Assembly (NCBI GenBank): GCA_012842325.1
Contig: DUTA01000009.1
Coordinates: forward strand, 1 to 9,295
Source of the DNA: Bacillota bacterium
GTDB lineage: Bacteria; Bacillota; DTU030
Length of the DNA stretch: 9,295 nt
Reading direction: 5' to 3'
The notes beneath the pieces were generated by a model, which did no database searches, was not told where the DNA came from, and saw only the letters and a list, made by a program, of their open reading frames with translations. The translations under genes were made by a program, and so were the position numbers. Shown piece after piece: positions 6,129 to 9,295 of the stretch (positions are counted from its first letter, which is position 1; each line of letters starts with the position of its first letter).

Positions 6129-6530
6129 ATGCTGTTAGCCGAAGCAGTGGAACTGATCTGGCAAAACCGGCGGTACATAACACTGGACCCAAAGCAGGCC
6201 TTGAGCCACCTCAACGAGGAAGTGGCAGAATCCCTGAAGGCCCTTTTGCGCAATGACGAAGAGCGGGCGAGGAAAGAATTGGGTGATGCCCTCTCCTGTC
6301 TCTTTATTGCCCTCAAGGTGCTGGGTATGGATGCCGAGGAAGTTGTGAAACAGCAGGTTGAGAATATGCGCAAAGGCCGGGATAAGGTAATGGTAATCAC
6401 TGCCAACCGGGTGGAAATATACGTTAACGGTGAGCGAAAGGGGGGATGGTCGGTCTGGGGACCGGAAGATCGGAATCAGGCCAAGCAGATTGCCGCCGAA
6501 TTTGGTTGCACCGTTATTGAGGAAGATTAA
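6129..6530 (+). CDS. MazG-like NTP pyrophosphohydrolase-type protein with unassigned C-terminus
   Basis: A 133-residue protein. Residues 1-85 look like the all-alpha MazG / nucleoside-triphosphate pyrophosphohydrolase fold. EEVAE (E30, E31, E34) and, 15 residues later, ELGD (E50, D53) match the family's metal-binding pattern EExxE...ExxD. The helices after it (FIALKVLGMDAEEVVKQQVE) fit the fold. Such proteins hydrolyse NTPs to NMP and pyrophosphate, often as house-cleaning enzymes; the substrate here cannot be told. Residues 86-133 (from KVMVITANRVEIYVNGERKG to CTVIEED) form a separate, probably beta-beta-alpha segment that I do not recognise. ATG 6129 has AAAGGAGGA (6112-6120) eight bases upstream; an open frame back to 6063 has no such site. 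It sits between gerW and spmA, bracketed by two matching hairpins, with a promoter of its own. Confidence 0.75.
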   Translation: MLLAEAVELIWQNRRYITLDPKQALSHLNEEVAESLKALLRNDEERARKELGDALSCLFIALKVLGMDAEEVVKQQVENMRKGRDKVMVITANRVEIYVNGERKGGWSVWGPEDRNQAKQIAAEFGCTVIEED

Positions 6531-6551
6531 TAATTTACCTTGCCCCTCCTA

Positions 6552-6576
6552 TTTTTTTGCCTGCCTGGGGGCAGGC
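6552..6576. repeat. Intergenic hairpin, copy 2 of a repeated element
   Basis: GCCTGCC (6559-6565) and GGCAGGC (6570-6576) form a perfect 7-bp stem with loop TGGG, preceded by seven T residues (6552-6558). Stem core, loop size and preceding T-run match the hairpin at 6041-6062. No T-run follows on either strand, so it is not a standard terminator in this position. It lies 28 bases after the MazG-like gene. Confidence 0.5.
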
Positions 6577-6611
6577 GGCCGGGGTTGCTGTTCTATGCCC
6601 CCTCCTTCCCT

Positions 6612-6620
6612 CATAGGGTA
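6612..6620 (+). promoter_or_regulatory. Possible sigma-E/K-type -10 element before spmA
   Basis: CATAGGGTA (6612-6620) matches the mother-cell -10 pattern CATAnnnTA and five of seven fixed bases of the sigma-E form CATACAnT. I see no convincing -35 element. In B. subtilis the dacB-spmA-spmB operon is sigma-E dependent. A start near 6627 would fit a spmA start at 6650. Confidence 0.3.
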
Positions 6621-6649
6621 GAGTGAGGATCTGGGAGGAGGGGACGGAA

Positions 6650-7243
6650 GTGCTTAACAGAATCTGGCTGGTCTTTATCCTGCTGGGCACTGCAGTGGCG
6701 GTAACAGGGGGCCGGGCGGAGGTGGTAACCAGGGCGGTAACAGAAGGCAGTCAGGCTGCCGTGCAAACTGCCCTTGGCCTTATCGGCACCATTGCTTTCT
6801 GGTTGGGTCTGATGCGCATCGCGGAAGATGCCGGCCTGATTGTTCTCCTTGCCCGCATCATCAGGCCACTGGTCAGATTTCTCTTTCCCGAGGTGCCGGC
6901 CAATCACCGGGCCCTGGGTTCCATCCTCCTCAACATGGCTGCCAATTTGCTGGGCTTGGGGAATGCAGCCACACCCCTGGGTTTAAAGGCCATGGTGGAG
7001 CTGCAGGAGCTAAACGAGGAGCCGGACACCGCCACCAACAGTATGTGTACCCTGTTGGCCATCAATACTTCCAGCATTACCTTAATCCCGACCCTGGTCA
7101 TCGCTGCCAGGGCCGCTGCCGGTTCCCGGAACCCGGCGGAAATAGTGGGGACTACCATTATTGCCACCAGCTGTTCCACCATCGCCGCCCTGACCGTAGA
7201 TGCCCTTTATCGTCGCCTGGGGCGCAGGGGCCAGGGGAGGTGA
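6650..7243 (+). CDS. spmA: Spore maturation protein A (nucleoside-recognition/Gate family)
   Basis: A 197-residue integral membrane protein required, with SpmB, for proper dehydration of the spore core in B. subtilis; it acts in spore-associated membrane. It has several hydrophobic segments. The blocks FWLGLMRIAEDAGL (50-63), NMAANLLGLGNAATPLGLKA (95-114) and INTSSITLIPT (138-148) match B. subtilis SpmA closely and belong to the Gate (nucleoside recognition) family. GTG 6650 is chosen because GGGAGGAGGGG (6633-6643) lies six bases upstream and the product then begins where SpmA proteins do. A GTG at 6623 would add nine residues ahead of the ribosome site. The stop overlaps or abuts the spmB start. 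The dacB gene that precedes spmA in Bacillus is absent here. Confidence 0.94.
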   Translation: MLNRIWLVFILLGTAVAVTGGRAEVVTRAVTEGSQAAVQTALGLIGTIAFWLGLMRIAEDAGLIVLLARIIRPLVRFLFPEVPANHRALGSILLNMAANLLGLGNAATPLGLKAMVELQELNEEPDTATNSMCTLLAINTSSITLIPTLVIAARAAAGSRNPAEIVGTTIIATSCSTIAALTVDALYRRLGRRGQGR

Positions 7244-7248
7244 AGGCA

Positions 7249-7785
7249 GTGGCACAGCGTATCCTGGAAGTAGTTTCCGAAGGGGCGGTACCCCTGCTCA
7301 TCGCCGGCATCCTCCTGTTGGCCCACTGGCGGGGTGTAAATGTCTTTGAATCCTTTCTCCAGGGAGCCCAGGAAGGCTTTGCCACCGCAGTTAGGCTCAT
7401 CCCCCACCTGGTTGCAATGTTTGTCGCCATCGATCTGCTGCACCTTTCCGGGACCCTGGACCTGGTCTATAAACTCCTTTATCCCCTCTTTGCCCTGGGG
7501 GATATTCCCCCGGAAATTCTCCCCCTGGTCTTAACCCGTCCCCTGTCGGGCAGCGCCGCCTTTGGTGTGACCGTAAACCTGATCAATACCCATGGCCCCG
7601 ACTCCTTCATTGGCCGCTTGGCCTCTACTATCCAGGGCAGTACCGATACAACCTTTTACATCCTGACAGTCTATTTTGGCGCGGTGGGGATAAAAAAAAC
7701 CCGCCATGCCCTGGTGGCCGGGCTTGTGGGGGATCTGGCCGGCTTTGTGGCCGCCTTCTGTATCTGCAAACTGGTCTTTGGTTGA
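7249..7785 (+). CDS. spmB: Spore maturation protein B (nucleoside-recognition/Gate family)
   Basis: A 178-residue membrane protein, the partner of SpmA in spore core dehydration, and the same length as B. subtilis SpmB. Hydrophobic segments lie around 13-26, 52-64, 75-83, 138-147 and 155-177. RPLSGSAAFGV (97-107) and GSTDTTFYILTVYFGAVGIK (130-149) are hallmark blocks. GTG 7249 has GGGGAGG (7234-7240) eight bases away. GTG 7240 (GTGA overlap with the spmA stop) is the other candidate, adding three residues, but it overlaps that ribosome site. It is co-transcribed with spmA. The following gene faces it from the other strand, and I see no clear terminator in the 67-base gap. Confidence 0.94.
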   Translation: MAQRILEVVSEGAVPLLIAGILLLAHWRGVNVFESFLQGAQEGFATAVRLIPHLVAMFVAIDLLHLSGTLDLVYKLLYPLFALGDIPPEILPLVLTRPLSGSAAFGVTVNLINTHGPDSFIGRLASTIQGSTDTTFYILTVYFGAVGIKKTRHALVAGLVGDLAGFVAAFCICKLVFG

Positions 7786-7852
7786 ACGGCCGGCTTGCGC
7801 CAGACTGCGTGATTTTATACCACTTTCCCCTAAAGGATTCTGGCTCTGTCTT

Positions 7853-8317
7853 TCAACTGTTAAGTTCCTGAAAAATTGCTGTCAGATCGACCAGGAATTT
7901 TCCATGATTGCTCCAATCGGTTATTACGTTTTGGGCCGTAAGGGGTATTACCCGGCTTTGCTTTTCATCGAGCTGAATGCGCAGGATAAAAGACTCGCGG
8001 AAGAGGCTTGCCTCTTCAACAACAGTGTTTTTGATAAAGAGCAGTACCTTCTGGGAATTGATAATTGCCGGTATAGGGGCTGGTTCTGAAGGTCCCGTCT
8101 CAAAAAACTGTTCCCCATTGCCGGGGCGGCGGTGCATGCACTTTCGTCCCGTGGCACATATTCTCTTCCCTTCAGCCAGGGAGAGGGGTAAGAGATAATC
8201 ATCCTTCCCAAAGGTCTCCGGAATTGGCTTGCCATCGATGGTAATAAACAGTTCAAAGGAGTCCTGCGGCTGCAGAGACAGGGACCTGAGGGTAAACAAT
8301 TCTGCGCCAAAATTCAC
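7853..8317 (-). CDS. Uncharacterised protein, probably expressed in sporulation
   Basis: I do not recognise this 154-residue protein. It has no signal peptide or membrane segment and alternates short hydrophobic runs such as SFELFITIDGKPIP (20-33), QKVLLFIKNTVV (89-100), ESFILRIQLDEKQ (108-120) and GKFLVDLTAIFQEL (139-152), which suggests a beta-rich fold. A basic, Cys-containing, less ordered stretch lies around 51-82 (C54, C60, RKCMHRRPGNGE). It is taken as real because AGGGAGG (8332-8326) lies eight bases before the GTG at 8317, a promoter fits upstream, and no competing gene covers the region. A GTG at 8326 would overlap the ribosome site. Position between spmB and rluB and a sigma-K-like promoter suggest a mother-cell or coat role; that is inference only. 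Confidence 0.65.
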   Translation of the reverse strand: MNFGAELFTLRSLSLQPQDSFELFITIDGKPIPETFGKDDYLLPLSLAEGKRICATGRKCMHRRPGNGEQFFETGPSEPAPIPAIINSQKVLLFIKNTVVEEASLFRESFILRIQLDEKQSRVIPLTAQNVITDWSNHGKFLVDLTAIFQELNS

Positions 8318-8352
8318 AGCTGGCACCTCCCTAATGGTCCGTCGTTACAGGA

Positions 8353-8382
8353 GTATCTTATGCAAGATACAGGAAAAGTGTG
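8353..8382 (-). promoter_or_regulatory. Sigma-K-type promoter with overlapping perfect inverted repeat
   Basis: Read on the - strand, CACA (8382-8379), 16 bases, then CATAAGATA (8362-8354) fits the sigma-K consensus mACA-n16-CATAnnnTA without mismatch. The start would fall near 8346, about 15 bases before the ribosome site of the unknown gene. The -10 lies within the perfect 7-bp inverted repeat GTATCTT (8353-8359) / AAGATAC (8364-8370) with a four-base centre, which could be an operator. A weaker sigma-A reading (TTGGCA, 17 bases, TATCTT) also exists. Confidence 0.5.
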
Positions 8383-8447
8383 CAGTTGCCAAATAAGTAC
8401 CCTGCAAGCTGTCTGGGCAAGTCCCTGAATAACCGGGAGGGAAAGAA

Positions 8448-9167
8448 TTGGTACGCCTGCAGAAGTTTCTCGCTGCCGCCGGGGTTGCCTCCCGCCGCAA
8501 GGCAGAAGAGTTGATCCGCCAGGGAAAGGTTACCGTTAACGGGGAACGGGCGGTGCTTGGCACCAGGGTGGATCCCGAAAAAGATATTGTGAGGCTCGAT
8601 GGGAAAGTAGTGACCCCGGAGAAAAAAGTATACTTAATTTTGAACAAACCCAGGGGAGTCGTGACCACCTGCCGGGATCCCCAGGGCCGGCGGACGGTGC
8701 TGGACCTGATCGGCAGCATTGGGGCTGCGGTCCATCCCGTAGGGCGCCTGGATTATGATACCGAAGGCCTCTTGCTGCTGACCAATGATGGGGATCTGAC
8801 CAATAAGCTGATCCATCCCCGCTACCAGATCGAGAAGACGTACCATGTCCTGGTAGAAGGCCGGCCCACAGAGCAGGACCTGGAAACCTTGCGCAGGGGT
8901 CTTTTGCTGGAAGATGGTTGGACAGCCCCAGCCCGGGTCAGTATTCTGAAAGAGATGAGGGGAAAAACCTGGCTGGAAATGTCCATCCACGAAGGCCGCA
9001 ACAGGCAGGTGCGGCGCATGTGGGCGAGGCTCGGTTACCCTGTGTTGAAGTTGCGGCGGACAAGATTCGCCTTCCTCACCCTGGGACGGCTGAGACCGGG
9101 CGAGTATCGTCATTTGAGCCGGGAAGAAGTGAGGAAATTGCGGGCCCTGACCCGGGAAAAAGGCTAA
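8448..9167 (+). CDS. rluB: RluB-family rRNA pseudouridine synthase
   Basis: A 239-residue RsuA/RluB-family enzyme that converts a uridine to pseudouridine; in RluB the target is 23S rRNA helix 80 (U2605 in E. coli numbering). An S4 RNA-binding domain covers about 1-60, with LQKFLAAAGVASRRKAEELI (4-23). The catalytic domain includes LNKPRGVVTT (65-74) and GRLDYDTEGLLLLTNDGDLT (99-118), in which D102 is the catalytic aspartate. EGRNRQVRRM near 185 is the third family motif. TTG 8448 has GGGAGGGAA (8435-8443) five to seven bases away and gives the usual N-terminus. The gene diverges from the unknown gene at 7853-8317. Target specificity (RluB versus another member of the group) is inferred from family and context. 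Confidence 0.93.
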   Translation: MVRLQKFLAAAGVASRRKAEELIRQGKVTVNGERAVLGTRVDPEKDIVRLDGKVVTPEKKVYLILNKPRGVVTTCRDPQGRRTVLDLIGSIGAAVHPVGRLDYDTEGLLLLTNDGDLTNKLIHPRYQIEKTYHVLVEGRPTEQDLETLRRGLLLEDGWTAPARVSILKEMRGKTWLEMSIHEGRNRQVRRMWARLGYPVLKLRRTRFAFLTLGRLRPGEYRHLSREEVRKLRALTREKG

Positions 9168-9201
9168 GACCGTCTGGAACTACAATTCATCAACTTGCCG
9201 C

Positions 9202-9231
9202 TTGTTTTGCCCTCTTTTCCTGGGATATAAT
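9202..9231 (+). promoter_or_regulatory. Sigma-A promoter of the last, partial gene
   Basis: A perfect -10 hexamer TATAAT (9226-9231) with TTGTTT (9202-9207) at 18 bases. Transcription would begin near 9238, about 20 bases before the start codon. No room remains for a cobalamin riboswitch between the two. Confidence 0.6.
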
Positions 9232-9257
9232 GAGAGCGGGAGCAGGGAGGGAAGGAA

Positions 9258-9295
9258 TTGGACAGCTTCTTGCTGGCTCTGCAGTTTCTCACCAT
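9258..9295 (+). CDS. cobS: Probable adenosylcobinamide-GDP ribazoletransferase, N-terminus only
   Basis: Only twelve complete codons lie in the window: TTG followed by codons for DSFLLALQFLT. This resembles the conserved start of CobS (cobalamin synthase), which typically reads SFLLALQFLT followed by a proline within a few residues. CobS is a membrane enzyme that joins adenosylcobinamide-GDP and alpha-ribazole to complete the cobalamin nucleotide loop. GGGAGGGAAGGA (9245-9256) just before TTG 9258 is a strong ribosome site. The gene is cut by the window edge, so the call rests on a short match and could be wrong. Confidence 0.55.
   Translation, partial: MDSFLLALQFLT

Noticed and set aside
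7786..7852. Bidirectional terminator between the convergent spmB and - strand gene
   Set aside because: I looked for stems around GGCCGGCTTGCGCC and the T-rich stretch after it but found no hairpin with a following T-run on either strand.
7706..8089. 127-codon + strand open frame overlapping the end of spmB
   Set aside because: Its first 80 bases are inside spmB, and it opposes the - strand gene, which has a better ribosome site and promoter.

Overview
The window looks like chromosomal DNA of a spore-forming member of the Firmicutes, class Clostridia. A Moorella- or Peptococcaceae-type relative is my guess from gene content and moderately high GC, not a firm assignment. The evidence is the run of spore genes (DUF2953/ytfI, gerW/ytfJ, spmA, spmB), the Firmicutes neighbourhood lysA - M50 protease - trpS - scpA - scpB, and strong GGAGG-type ribosome binding sites. 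Only three of the thirteen genes (lysA, trpS, the MazG-like gene) are assigned ATG starts; the rest use GTG or TTG.

Layout. 1-396 holds no gene I can support. It carries a near-consensus sigma-A promoter (144-172) and a leader of about 220 bases ahead of lysA, with an intrinsic terminator (314-341) and an upstream strand that could pair with the terminator's 5' arm, i.e. a built-in attenuator. 397-1737 is lysA, followed by its own terminator. An extended -10 promoter then starts a compact group on the + strand: M50 membrane protease (1830-2471), trpS (2495-3475), scpA (3495-4214) and scpB (4211-4759), closed by a strong terminator (4772-4798).

The second half is mostly sporulation. A sigma-F-like promoter precedes ytfI and gerW (4875-5955), which overlap by 53 bp. 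Next comes a small MazG-like protein with an unassigned C-terminal segment (6129-6530), bracketed by two nearly identical intergenic hairpins, then spmA and spmB (6650-7785). A 154-residue protein of unknown function lies on the - strand (7853-8317), behind what reads as a mother-cell sigma-K-type promoter set inside a perfect inverted repeat. Divergent from it is an RluB-type pseudouridine synthase (8448-9167). The window ends in the first codons of a probable cobS (9258 onward) with its own promoter.

How the genes relate. lysA makes lysine from diaminopimelate, also a spore and vegetative peptidoglycan precursor. ScpA and ScpB are the non-SMC subunits of bacterial condensin. YtfI, GerW, SpmA and SpmB belong to spore maturation and germination. 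The least explained items are the lysA leader, the - strand gene with its promoter, the MazG-like protein and the paired hairpins. I see no CRISPR array, tRNA, rRNA, insertion sequence or phage gene.
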